Of a DNA stretch of 64,000 nt, positions 54,034-61,811 are shown one piece after another. Position 1 is the first letter of the stretch, and every line of letters starts with the position of its first letter. This DNA comes from Roseivirga sp. GTDB taxonomy: Bacteria; Bacteroidota; Bacteroidia; Cytophagales; Cyclobacteriaceae. The notes under the pieces were generated by a model that was given only the letters and a program-made list of their open reading frames with translations, did not search any database and was not told where the DNA came from. The position numbers were made by a program, and so were the translations under genes. The stretch covers positions 38,722-102,721 of the forward strand of contig JAAWWF010000019.1 in assembly GCA_021404565.1 (NCBI GenBank), in the 5' to 3' direction.

Positions 54034-54348
54034 CTATTTAAATTTTACAGCAGTACCATAGGCCAGAATCTCTGCGGCACCTTGCATGATCATGGCGGTG
54101 GTAAAACGTACATTTACAATGGCATCTGCCCCAAGGCGCTGAGCATCTTGCTCCATCCGCTGAATGGCCTGCTCACGGGCATGAGCCTGCAGTTTGGTGT
54201 ACTCATCAATCTCACCACCCACCAGGTTTTTAAGTCCGGCAAAGATGTCCCGACCTACGTTTCGGGCACGAACGGTACTCCCTCTGGCAATCCCCAGCGC
54301 TTCTGCAACTTCTTTTCCTGGTACGGTTTCGGTGGTTGTGGTAATCAT
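54034..54348 (-). CDS. YbjQ family protein
   Basis: A 104-residue protein with the full YbjQ/UPF0145 pattern: TVPGKEVAEALGIARGSTVRARN near the N terminus, the middle segment with KLQAHAREQAIQRMEQDAQRLGADAIVNVRF, and a C-terminal EILAYGTAVK. Family members form pentamers and have been called heavy-metal-binding by structure-based guess; the role is not established. It directly precedes the 45-residue membrane peptide gene. Confidence 0.92.
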   Translation of the reverse strand: MITTTTETVPGKEVAEALGIARGSTVRARNVGRDIFAGLKNLVGGEIDEYTKLQAHAREQAIQRMEQDAQRLGADAIVNVRFTTAMIMQGAAEILAYGTAVKFK

Positions 54349-54574
54349 GTCTTTGCGTTTTGTTCTGAATGTATTTACGATTCAAAATAGTAAAATGTGG
54401 CTAAAGCCGGATCGGAGGGTTTAGAAATCAGTAAACGGCAGATGGGACATCCGTAAATTGGTAAACAGGGCCGGGTGTACAGTTTTTGGTCATGTTTTAG
54501 GTCTGTACCACTAGAGATAATGGGTAGTACCCTGAATGTGCCGTCAGAAACCTTCATTGATCGAGCAAAATTCA

Positions 54575-54582
54575 TAATTTCG
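54575..54582 (+). promoter_or_regulatory. Possible -7 element (TAATTTCG) before the SDR gene
   Basis: One mismatch to TAnnTTTG and four bases from the ATG at 54587. The remainder of the divergent region (54349-54574) holds no gene. Confidence 0.3.
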
Positions 54583-54586
54583 TGCT

Positions 54587-55288
54587 ATGGATTTAAAAGG
54601 CAAAGCGGCCATTGTCACCGGTGTCAGCAAAGGTATCGGCAGAGAAACAGTGAGTCAGCTGTTAGAGGCGGGAGCAAGGGTAGCAGGATGGGGCCGGACG
54701 GCACCGGATATCACTCATGAGAACTTTCATTTTATAGCCACTGATGTTTCTGACTGGGACAACGTGCAGGCCTCTTATAAAGCTACCGTTGGCACCATCG
54801 GCAAGCCTTCCGTTTTGGTAAACAATGCGGGCATGGGCCATCAGGGCCTGATCCATGAAATGCCAGTAGAGCAATGGCGAGAAATGTTCGATATCAACGT
54901 GCATGGCCTATTCTATTGTATCAAGGTAGCCGTACCCGGTATGATAGACCTGGAAGAAGGTCATATCGTCAATATCTCTTCGATAGCCGGAACAAATGGC
55001 GTAAAAACCATGTCGGGCTATGTAGGTACCAAACATGCCGTTACGGGTATAGGACATTCCATTTTTCAGGAGCTCAGAGACTATGGCATCAAGGTGACTA
55101 CGGTTTATCCTGGTTCGGTCAATACCAACTTTTTCGACAAAATTGAGTTCGCCAGTGCCAACGATAATATGATGAGGCCGGAAGATGTGGCTACCTCAGT
55201 AGTGCAATGTCTGCAGACCTTCGATAATTATCACGTGGTTGACCTTGAGGTCCGTCCACTGTGGCCTAAAGGCCGACCCAATAAATAA
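54587..55288 (+). CDS. Short-chain dehydrogenase/reductase
   Basis: A 233-residue classical SDR. The cofactor loop TGVSKGIG is at residues 11-18, the NNAG motif near 86-89, the catalytic serine in NISSIAG, and the active-site Tyr-x-x-x-Lys in GYVGTKHAVTG. The residue after the second beta strand (WGRTAP) includes an arginine, which fits NADP(H), though this is a soft prediction. The 233-residue length is short and no tail extends past the Rossmann fold. gldA starts 23 bases downstream, and cotranscription is plausible. Substrate unknown. Confidence 0.9.
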   Translation: MDLKGKAAIVTGVSKGIGRETVSQLLEAGARVAGWGRTAPDITHENFHFIATDVSDWDNVQASYKATVGTIGKPSVLVNNAGMGHQGLIHEMPVEQWREMFDINVHGLFYCIKVAVPGMIDLEEGHIVNISSIAGTNGVKTMSGYVGTKHAVTGIGHSIFQELRDYGIKVTTVYPGSVNTNFFDKIEFASANDNMMRPEDVATSVVQCLQTFDNYHVVDLEVRPLWPKGRPNK

Positions 55289-55311
55289 GACTCCACACCG
55301 TTACTGATTCA

Positions 55312-56229
55312 ATGTCAATTCAGGTCAACCAGCTCACTAAGATTTACGGAAAACAAAAGGCGGTCGATAACATCTCCTTTAAAGTACAACCCGGTGATAT
55401 ACTCGGTTTTTTAGGTCCCAATGGTGCAGGCAAGTCCACCACCATGAAAATCGCTACCGGATATATTCCACCTACTGCGGGAGAGGTAAAGGTAGCAGGC
55501 TTTGATGTGGTAAAAGAAGCCAGGGCTGTAAGGGAGAATATAGGCTACCTGCCGGAGCACAATCCCCTGTATCTGGATATGTATGTGCATGAATACCTTG
55601 GTTTTATAGCCGGTTTGCATGGCATCAAAGGGAGTAAGAAAAAGCAGCGAATTGCTGAGATGATCAGTCTCTGTGGGCTTACTGTGGAACAGAATAAACA
55701 GATAGGTATGCTCTCCAAGGGCTATCGGCAACGGGTGGGACTGGCACAGGCCCTTATTCATGACCCCAAGGTTTTGATTTTGGATGAACCCACCACAGGT
55801 CTGGACCCCAATCAGTTGGCGGAAATCAGAAAGCTGATCAAAGAAATCAGCAAAGACAAAACGGTGATTCTGTCTACGCATATCATGCAGGAGGTGAAAG
55901 CCCTCTGCAACCGGGTGATCATTATCAATAGGGGAGAGATTGTAGCCAATGATACGGTAGAGCGCCTGACGGCCGGAAGGAGTGCCTTGTTGAAAGTAGA
56001 GTTTCAGAATGAAGTATCAAGAAAAGAACTGGAGTCGCTTCCTGGTATTCAGGAGTTGAAGGGCAACGGTGCCAACTACACAATCAAAGCGAAGAAAGAT
56101 CTAAGAGAGCAGTTTTTTAAGTTTGCTGCCGAAAAGGGCTGGGTAATACTGAGCATGCAGCTTGAAGAACAGAACCTGGAAGAAATTTTTCATCAATTAA
56201 CCAATACGCAAAGTGTGGGCAATCTTTAA
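55312..56229 (+). CDS. gldA: GldA-like ABC transporter ATP-binding protein
   Basis: A 305-residue ATPase. Walker A GPNGAGKST is at residues 35-43, the signature is MLSKGYRQRVGLAQAL, Walker B is VLILDEPTTGLDP, and the switch histidine is in LSTHIMQE. It has the long C-terminal part of the GldA type after the core (about 225-305). GldA, GldF and GldG form an ABC complex needed for gliding motility in Flavobacterium johnsoniae. Its end overlaps the gldF-gldG fusion by 17 bases, so the subunits are translated together. Confidence 0.93.
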   Translation: MSIQVNQLTKIYGKQKAVDNISFKVQPGDILGFLGPNGAGKSTTMKIATGYIPPTAGEVKVAGFDVVKEARAVRENIGYLPEHNPLYLDMYVHEYLGFIAGLHGIKGSKKKQRIAEMISLCGLTVEQNKQIGMLSKGYRQRVGLAQALIHDPKVLILDEPTTGLDPNQLAEIRKLIKEISKDKTVILSTHIMQEVKALCNRVIIINRGEIVANDTVERLTAGRSALLKVEFQNEVSRKELESLPGIQELKGNGANYTIKAKKDLREQFFKFAAEKGWVILSMQLEEQNLEEIFHQLTNTQSVGNL

Positions 56230-58618
56230 CAAAGAAATCAGGCAGTTTCTCAATTCCCTGATCGCCTATATCGTCATCGGGGTATTTCTCACAGGCATTG
56301 GTCTGGTTACCTGGTTTTTTCCTGAAACCAGTGTACTCAATTACGGTTATGCCGACATGGAGACGCTTTTCTCTATGGGGCCTTTCGTGTATATGTTTCT
56401 TATTCCCGCCATCACTATGCGCATGCTGGCTGAAGAGAGGAAGTCCGGCACTATCGAATTGTTACTGACCCGGCCTTTGACAGATACGCAGATTATTCTG
56501 GGGAAGTACCTGGCGGCCTTTACGCTGGTCATGTTTTCAGTATTACCAACACTGCTTTATTATTACTCAGTCTATCAGCTGGGCAATCCCGTTGGTAACC
56601 TGGATACCCCGGGAATCATTGGTTCCTATATTGGTCTGATCCTACTGGGGGGTGTATTTACTTCTATTGGATTGCTGGCCTCCTCACTCAGCGAAAATCA
56701 GATCATCTCTTTTATCCTTGCAGTTTTTCTTTGCTTCGCTTTGTTCACGGGAGTAAGCTCGGTGGCAGGTTTATTCACTGGCCAAACAGCTTTATACATT
56801 GAGGAAATGAGCCTTTCCTATCACTACGATGCCCTCAGCCGGGGCTTGGTGGATACGCGAAATCTACTCTATTTCTTTAGCACAACGGTAGTGATGCTCC
56901 TGCTTACAAAGCTAAAGCTCGGTGCCAGAATGATGTCATTTAAGCCTCAGAAGATGAGAATCTGGGGCCAATTTGCTATGGGAATGCTGCTGCTTTTTGT
57001 ACTCAATATAATCGGGGCCAATTATTTCAAACGTTTCGATTTGACAGAAGAGAAGAGGTACACCCTGAGAGAATCGACAAAGGAGATGCTTGCCGAAGTT
57101 GATCAGCCTTTGCACATAGAGCTATTGCTGGGCAGAGACCTACCCACAGGTTTTCAGCGTTTGCAAAAGTCTATTCTTGAAACTATTGAAGAATTTGGTA
57201 TTTACAGCAACGCACAAATTACCTGGTCTGTGAACGACCCGGGAGAAGCCGACACAGAAGCCCAACGAAATTCCAATTATTCACAACGAGTAAATCAGGG
57301 GATGTCGCCCACCAGAATCTTCGCCAATGAAGATGGGCGTGATGTACAGAAACTCATTTTTCCCTATGCGGTGATCAGCTCAGGTGGACGTTCTGCAGCT
57401 ATCCTGCTCTTAAAAGGTGACCAGGGAGCTCCGGCCGAGGTGAAACTAAATCAATCTATTGAAGGAATAGAGTTTGAAATGGCGGTGGGCATTCAACGCC
57501 TTACCGCAGCCAACCGTAAGCGGGTGGCCATCATGACCGGGCATGGTGAACTGGATTCCCTGAACATACAAGGCTTTGTAGCGGATATGATTCAGTTTTA
57601 TGATCTGCAAAGGCTGGATTTGTCCAGAGAAACACAGATCAGAAATTTTGATGCGGTGATCATCGCAAAGCCACAGACCGCTTTTTCAAGGGAAGAGAAG
57701 TATAAGATCGATCAGTACATTATGAACGGAGGCAAAGTGCTATTCCTGATTGATGCATTGTCAGTGGATATGACAAAGGCAGGTGGGCAAGGTACCTTTG
57801 GTGTGGCACCTGACCTGGGGCTGGATGATCTGTTTTTCCGTTACGGGGTCCGGCTTGAAAAGAATTATGTGCTGGATGTCCAACGCTTTGGGCGATACCC
57901 CGTAATCACTGATGATGCAGGCACCATTACCAATCTTCGCTGGCCATATTATTTTGGCACAGCCAACTATGCGCCTCACCCCATTACCAGAAATCTGGAT
58001 GCTGTGTACATGCGCTTTGCCGGTACAATTGATACTGTGGCAGCAAGAGGCATCAAAAAGACTCCACTACTTTATACATCGGCCAGCACCCGTGTATTAC
58101 GAACTCCGGCTCCCGTTTCATTTGAGCAAATAGCCAGAGAAAATGATCCTAATCTGTACCAGGGAGGAATTCAGCCGATCGCCTATCTACTGGAGGGCTC
58201 ATTTACGTCTATGTTCAAAAACCGTATTCTTCCCAAAGACGGGGTGAATACCAGCGATTTCAAAGAGGAGGGAGTCGAGAACAAGATTCTGGTGATTTCA
58301 GATGGTGATTTGATCCGGAATGAAATCAGAAGAGGAAGAGCCCAGGAGCTGGGGCTGAACCCATTCGCCAATAACAATGAGCAACAGCGCTACGCCAACA
58401 GTGATTTCCTTTTCAATGCCCTGGCTTATCTGATAGACGAGAATGGACTAATCACGGCCCGAACCAAAGAAATCAAGCTGAGGCCTCTGGATCGTATCAA
58501 AGTTCAGAATGAGCGTACCAAATGGCAATTTATCAATTTACTAGGGCCTGTTTTGCTTATTGTGATATTCGGATTAGTCAGAAACCTTATCAGGAAGAGA
58601 CGCTATAGCCGTTTCTGA
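56213..58618 (+). CDS. GldF-GldG fusion: ABC transporter permease joined to substrate-binding-like component
   Basis: An 801-residue membrane protein. Residues 1-240 are an ABC-2 type permease with six hydrophobic segments and the EERKSGTIELLLTRP segment that faces the ATPase (GldF part). From about residue 250 a further transmembrane helix (FAMGMLLLFVLNIIGANYF) leads into the GldG part, a large extracytoplasmic domain with the RYTLRESTKEML and GHGELDS motifs, ending in a C-terminal transmembrane helix (FINLLGPVLLIVIFGLVRNLI). In F. johnsoniae gldF and gldG are separate genes, so this is a natural fusion. Start is GTG inside gldA. The complex is a motility or type IX-linked transporter by family knowledge; the cargo is unknown. 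Confidence 0.9.
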   Translation: MWAIFNKEIRQFLNSLIAYIVIGVFLTGIGLVTWFFPETSVLNYGYADMETLFSMGPFVYMFLIPAITMRMLAEERKSGTIELLLTRPLTDTQIILGKYLAAFTLVMFSVLPTLLYYYSVYQLGNPVGNLDTPGIIGSYIGLILLGGVFTSIGLLASSLSENQIISFILAVFLCFALFTGVSSVAGLFTGQTALYIEEMSLSYHYDALSRGLVDTRNLLYFFSTTVVMLLLTKLKLGARMMSFKPQKMRIWGQFAMGMLLLFVLNIIGANYFKRFDLTEEKRYTLRESTKEMLAEVDQPLHIELLLGRDLPTGFQRLQKSILETIEEFGIYSNAQITWSVNDPGEADTEAQRNSNYSQRVNQGMSPTRIFANEDGRDVQKLIFPYAVISSGGRSAAILLLKGDQGAPAEVKLNQSIEGIEFEMAVGIQRLTAANRKRVAIMTGHGELDSLNIQGFVADMIQFYDLQRLDLSRETQIRNFDAVIIAKPQTAFSREEKYKIDQYIMNGGKVLFLIDALSVDMTKAGGQGTFGVAPDLGLDDLFFRYGVRLEKNYVLDVQRFGRYPVITDDAGTITNLRWPYYFGTANYAPHPITRNLDAVYMRFAGTIDTVAARGIKKTPLLYTSASTRVLRTPAPVSFEQIARENDPNLYQGGIQPIAYLLEGSFTSMFKNRILPKDGVNTSDFKEEGVENKILVISDGDLIRNEIRRGRAQELGLNPFANNNEQQRYANSDFLFNALAYLIDENGLITARTKEIKLRPLDRIKVQNERTKWQFINLLGPVLLIVIFGLVRNLIRKRRYSRF

Positions 58619-58630
58619 CCTCGTCTGGTT

Positions 58631-59875
58631 TTAGAATTTATAGATAGCCGGACTCACTGTTTTCAGAAAGATCAGACCATCAAACCACTTTGCTAAGTCA
58701 ACTGTTTTGGAACTGCTGAGATCGTTAAAGGTATCGTTGATAATGATATTCTCAAAGATCCATTCTATCCCCTTTTTCTTACTGTCGGGTATGTTCAAAA
58801 ACTGCACTTCATCAGGTTGGAGATTAATATAATGTTTGATATCCCCCGGACCTTCAGACGCTGATAACATTCTTTCCTGTCGGCTATTATTGGCATATGA
58901 CCCGTTTGCTGCATAGAGCCCGATTGTATAAATATCCTCTTTAAGCATAGTCTGTAAGTACTCACCCATTACCTCCTCCTTGGGGTTATGTTTGGCTATA
59001 TGAAAGTTATGAGCCAGTATGACCACCTTTTTATCGGGGTAGATTTCTTCGGTGAAGAATCTCACGTTTTCTGCCATCAACGAATCTCGTTTAAGCCAGC
59101 GCTTATTCCAGTCTTTATCTTTCAGAAAATCATAGCGGTAATCGATATAAGCCGTGCGATTTCGAATGGTCTGTGTAATCAGTTTCAATGGGATTTCACC
59201 CGAGCCCTGTATCGGTGAGGTTGTGAGGAAAGACAGCACCTGTTTATAGTCTTTCAGTACATTTTTTCGGCTACTACTTATTTCATCCGTGAGTTCTCTG
59301 CCATTGAGTAATTTTCTCAGTTTATCGTTTCGTTCTTCCAATGCCATCAGGTCGATACCAGTGCCATTTTCTATCTGTTTGGCGATTGGGCGTACAACTC
59401 TCGAAAAAGCACCTCCGCTCTTTTGAACATCAAAACCACCTATTGCCAGTTTTGGGCTATTCCTGACTAAGTCCATAAGCGGTACATGACTCCGGGTCCG
59501 CCATGGCCCTACCAGAGAGTAAATCATCCTTCGGGCAGAAAGTGTATCACGAGAATAATTGGGTAACAACATCTCACCGATGCCAGATTCAAAAAGCACC
59601 ACGTCATAATCGAGTTCCTGGTGCAGGTATTGAATCAGCTTGTTTTTTAGCTTAAAAATCTCAGATGAGCCATGATTGAACTCACCAATAGCGACTATCC
59701 TGTGACCTTTGAGTTGCTTTTTAAGAAACGAGAAATGATACATCTTGTCAGATGCCTCTCTCTGAATTGTAGGGCTGTGCTTGCGTAGGTAGTTTTTGTA
59801 AGTAGGATCCGACTGCGCATTAGCGGCCAGAGTCGAAAAGAAACAGACAGCTACTAATAGTGTGAGACGATACAT
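58631..59875 (-). CDS. Erythromycin esterase-like protein
   Basis: The ATG at 59875 gives a signal peptide (1-20, ending NAQ) and a 414-residue product; an in-frame ATG at 59965 would place 30 residues before it and is rejected. Family signatures are AIGEFNHGSSEIFKLK (near 70), FESGIGEM, IGGFDVQKSGG and AHNFHIAKH (near 300), where the histidine and glutamate residues form the EreA/ChaN-like active site. The family includes macrolide esterases and other hydrolases acting on unknown substrates; there is no evidence that this one gives macrolide resistance. It converges with the gldF-gldG gene, 12 bases apart. Confidence 0.85.
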   Translation of the reverse strand: MYRLTLLVAVCFFSTLAANAQSDPTYKNYLRKHSPTIQREASDKMYHFSFLKKQLKGHRIVAIGEFNHGSSEIFKLKNKLIQYLHQELDYDVVLFESGIGEMLLPNYSRDTLSARRMIYSLVGPWRTRSHVPLMDLVRNSPKLAIGGFDVQKSGGAFSRVVRPIAKQIENGTGIDLMALEERNDKLRKLLNGRELTDEISSSRKNVLKDYKQVLSFLTTSPIQGSGEIPLKLITQTIRNRTAYIDYRYDFLKDKDWNKRWLKRDSLMAENVRFFTEEIYPDKKVVILAHNFHIAKHNPKEEVMGEYLQTMLKEDIYTIGLYAANGSYANNSRQERMLSASEGPGDIKHYINLQPDEVQFLNIPDSKKKGIEWIFENIIINDTFNDLSSSKTVDLAKWFDGLIFLKTVSPAIYKF

Positions 59876-60013
59876 TGAATAAGGCGTTGAATTGACCTTA
59901 TACAAGGTAGAAAGCTTCTGGTATTTGGTCAAGCCTGAGCTTTTTGAAGTCTTTAATACTATCATATGATAGTATCAATGGGAGTTTTTAGAATCGTGGC
60001 TCCCGTTATACTC

Positions 60014-60331
60014 CTAATATTTCGTCAGGCTATTGTCAATTTCATCGGCATAGGCCAGAATGCCCCCTGCCAGGTTATAAAGGTTATCGAAGCCGTGATT
60101 TTGTTCCAGGTACTGAATCACATTTCCGCTTCTCACACCGCTACGACAGTGCACGACTACCTGCTTATCTTTTGAGAATTTATCCACATTCTCTGGTACA
60201 GTATTCATGGGTATGAGCTCACCACCAATTTCTGCTATATCTACTTCGTTTTGCTCACGTACATCTATCAGCTGGAAATCAGCACCGGATTCTTTCAGTG
60301 TTGCCAGTTCCTTTACGGATATTTCTTTCAT
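60014..60331 (-). CDS. Single-domain rhodanese-like sulfurtransferase
   Basis: A 105-residue protein with LIDVREQNEVDIAEIGG and the active-site cysteine in VVHCRSGVRSGNVIQYLE. The CRSGxR loop is typical of sulfurtransferases that bind a persulfide. It is the last gene after the siroheme operon (54 bases after the dehydrogenase), consistent with a sulfur-metabolism setting, although cotranscription is assumed only from spacing and orientation. Confidence 0.9.
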   Translation of the reverse strand: MKEISVKELATLKESGADFQLIDVREQNEVDIAEIGGELIPMNTVPENVDKFSKDKQVVVHCRSGVRSGNVIQYLEQNHGFDNLYNLAGGILAYADEIDNSLTKY

Positions 60332-60385
60332 GCTGTAATTTATTGAATAAGGTTGATTGTATTTGCTTCCGCTTTAAAACTCTGC

Positions 60386-61036
60386 TCAGCTTTTTTCCTG
60401 TGCCGCCTGCCCGGTATGATTCAAACCAAAGGGGCAGCCGTTCGGGCAGGGGTCGGCATGTTGTTGGGCTACCAGATCTTCCGTAATATGATTGAGTTTT
60501 TGCACCTTCGAACCAAAACTTCCCTTCAATTGATTTCTGATGGCTCGCATATTTTGAAGTAGAGAGTCAATTTCATTGGGTAGGATGTCATTCAATACTT
60601 CCTTGAGCCTTTTGGCAATAGTGGGAGATTTTCCATTGGTAGAAATGGCCACTTTCAGATCCCCTTTGGTCACAATGCTTCCCAGGTAGAAATCACATAA
60701 TGCAGGTGTGTCAGCTACATTGACCAGCAACCCTCTTGATTTGGCTTCATCCCTGATTTCTCTGTTGAGTGCATTGTTTTCTGTGGCGATAATCACCATC
60801 TGCATTTCAGTCAGGTCTTCATCAAAGTAGGGTCTTTCTATAAGCGTGACAGTCTTATGCCTTTTGGCCAGTACTTTGATATCGGGAAGAATCTCCTTTC
60901 CCACCAGGGTGACTTTAGCACCGGGGCTGCTTCTAAGAAGAAACGTGAGCTTCTCAAGACCTACGTCTCCACCTCCTACAATCAGTGTGTCGAATTGGTG
61001 AACCTTCAGAAATATGGGGTACAATTCGTTAGCCAT
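60386..61036 (-). CDS. Precorrin-2 dehydrogenase / sirohydrochlorin ferrochelatase (CysG N-domain or Met8 type)
   Basis: A 216-residue enzyme for the last steps of siroheme synthesis: NAD-dependent oxidation of precorrin-2, and probably iron insertion. The Rossmann motif TLIVGGGDVGLEK (about 17-29) is followed by VIIATENNALNREI, VNVADTPALCDFYLGSI and STNGKSPTIAKRLKEVL, with the catalytic aspartate in ADTPALCDF. A C-terminal tail of about 28 residues contains two cysteines in a CPNGCPF segment that could bind a metal; I do not know it from the family. Its start overlaps cobA by 8 bases. Confidence 0.9.
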   Translation of the reverse strand: MANELYPIFLKVHQFDTLIVGGGDVGLEKLTFLLRSSPGAKVTLVGKEILPDIKVLAKRHKTVTLIERPYFDEDLTEMQMVIIATENNALNREIRDEAKSRGLLVNVADTPALCDFYLGSIVTKGDLKVAISTNGKSPTIAKRLKEVLNDILPNEIDSLLQNMRAIRNQLKGSFGSKVQKLNHITEDLVAQQHADPCPNGCPFGLNHTGQAAQEKS

Positions 61037-61811
61037 AGAGTTCAGTAACTACTTGTTTGTGTACAATTGGTGCCAACTCCTTGTTATGGAGGTTCACGGT
61101 CTCGCCAATCACAATAATGGCAGGAGCACCAATTCCTTCTTGTTTGGCTTTCGCAGCAATATTGGTAATTGTGCCTTTTACCATGCGCTCATCGGGCAGG
61201 GTACCATTCTGAATAATAGCCACAGGTGTCTCTGACTTACCGTTAGCCCTGAAAATATCACAAATCTGATCGAGCTTTCGCGTACCCATAAGAATGACCA
61301 CCGTGGCAGATGATTGGGCTGCAATTGCCACATCTTTAGATAATTCACCTGTGCTGGTAGTGCCGGTTACGACCCAAAAGCTATGATTGACACCCCTGGA
61401 AGTCAGTGGTATTCCCTGCATGGCAGGTACCGCAGCGGAACTGCTGATTCCGGGCACCATGCTGGTTTTTACCTTGTGTTTCTCAGCGTAGGCAATTTCT
61501 TCATAGCCACGTCCGAAAATAAACGGATCGCCACCTTTCAATCGTACCACATGACCCTTTTCATGAGCAAAGTGTACGATCAACTCATTAATCGCATCCT
61601 GTGTATGGCTGTGCTGACCAACTCTTTTTCCAACAAAGATCAGTTCAGCCCGGTCCGGGGCATAAGCCAATAGCTCTTTACTTACCAGAGCATCGTACAG
61701 CACAACATCTGCATCGGCCAGGGCTTTAATTCCTTTGACACTGATAAGGTCCGGGTCACCGGGGCCAGCACCTACCAGGGTTAATTTTGGCTGTGTTTTT
61801 TCGTTGAGCAT
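61029..61811 (-). CDS. cobA: Uroporphyrinogen-III C-methyltransferase
   Basis: A 260-residue SAM-dependent methyltransferase that makes precorrin-2. Motifs: LVGAGPGDPDLISVKG (11-26), DVVLYDALVS, GKRVGQHSHTQDAIN, VRLKGGDPFIFGRGYEE, VPGISSSAAVPAMQGIPLTSRGVN in parts, and VVILMGTRK. The start codon shares a base with the stop of the reductase gene (TGATG), and its stop overlaps the dehydrogenase gene. Together these genes supply siroheme to the reductase upstream. Confidence 0.96.
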   Translation of the reverse strand: MLNEKTQPKLTLVGAGPGDPDLISVKGIKALADADVVLYDALVSKELLAYAPDRAELIFVGKRVGQHSHTQDAINELIVHFAHEKGHVVRLKGGDPFIFGRGYEEIAYAEKHKVKTSMVPGISSSAAVPAMQGIPLTSRGVNHSFWVVTGTTSTGELSKDVAIAAQSSATVVILMGTRKLDQICDIFRANGKSETPVAIIQNGTLPDERMVKGTITNIAAKAKQEGIGAPAIIVIGETVNLHNKELAPIVHKQVVTELYG

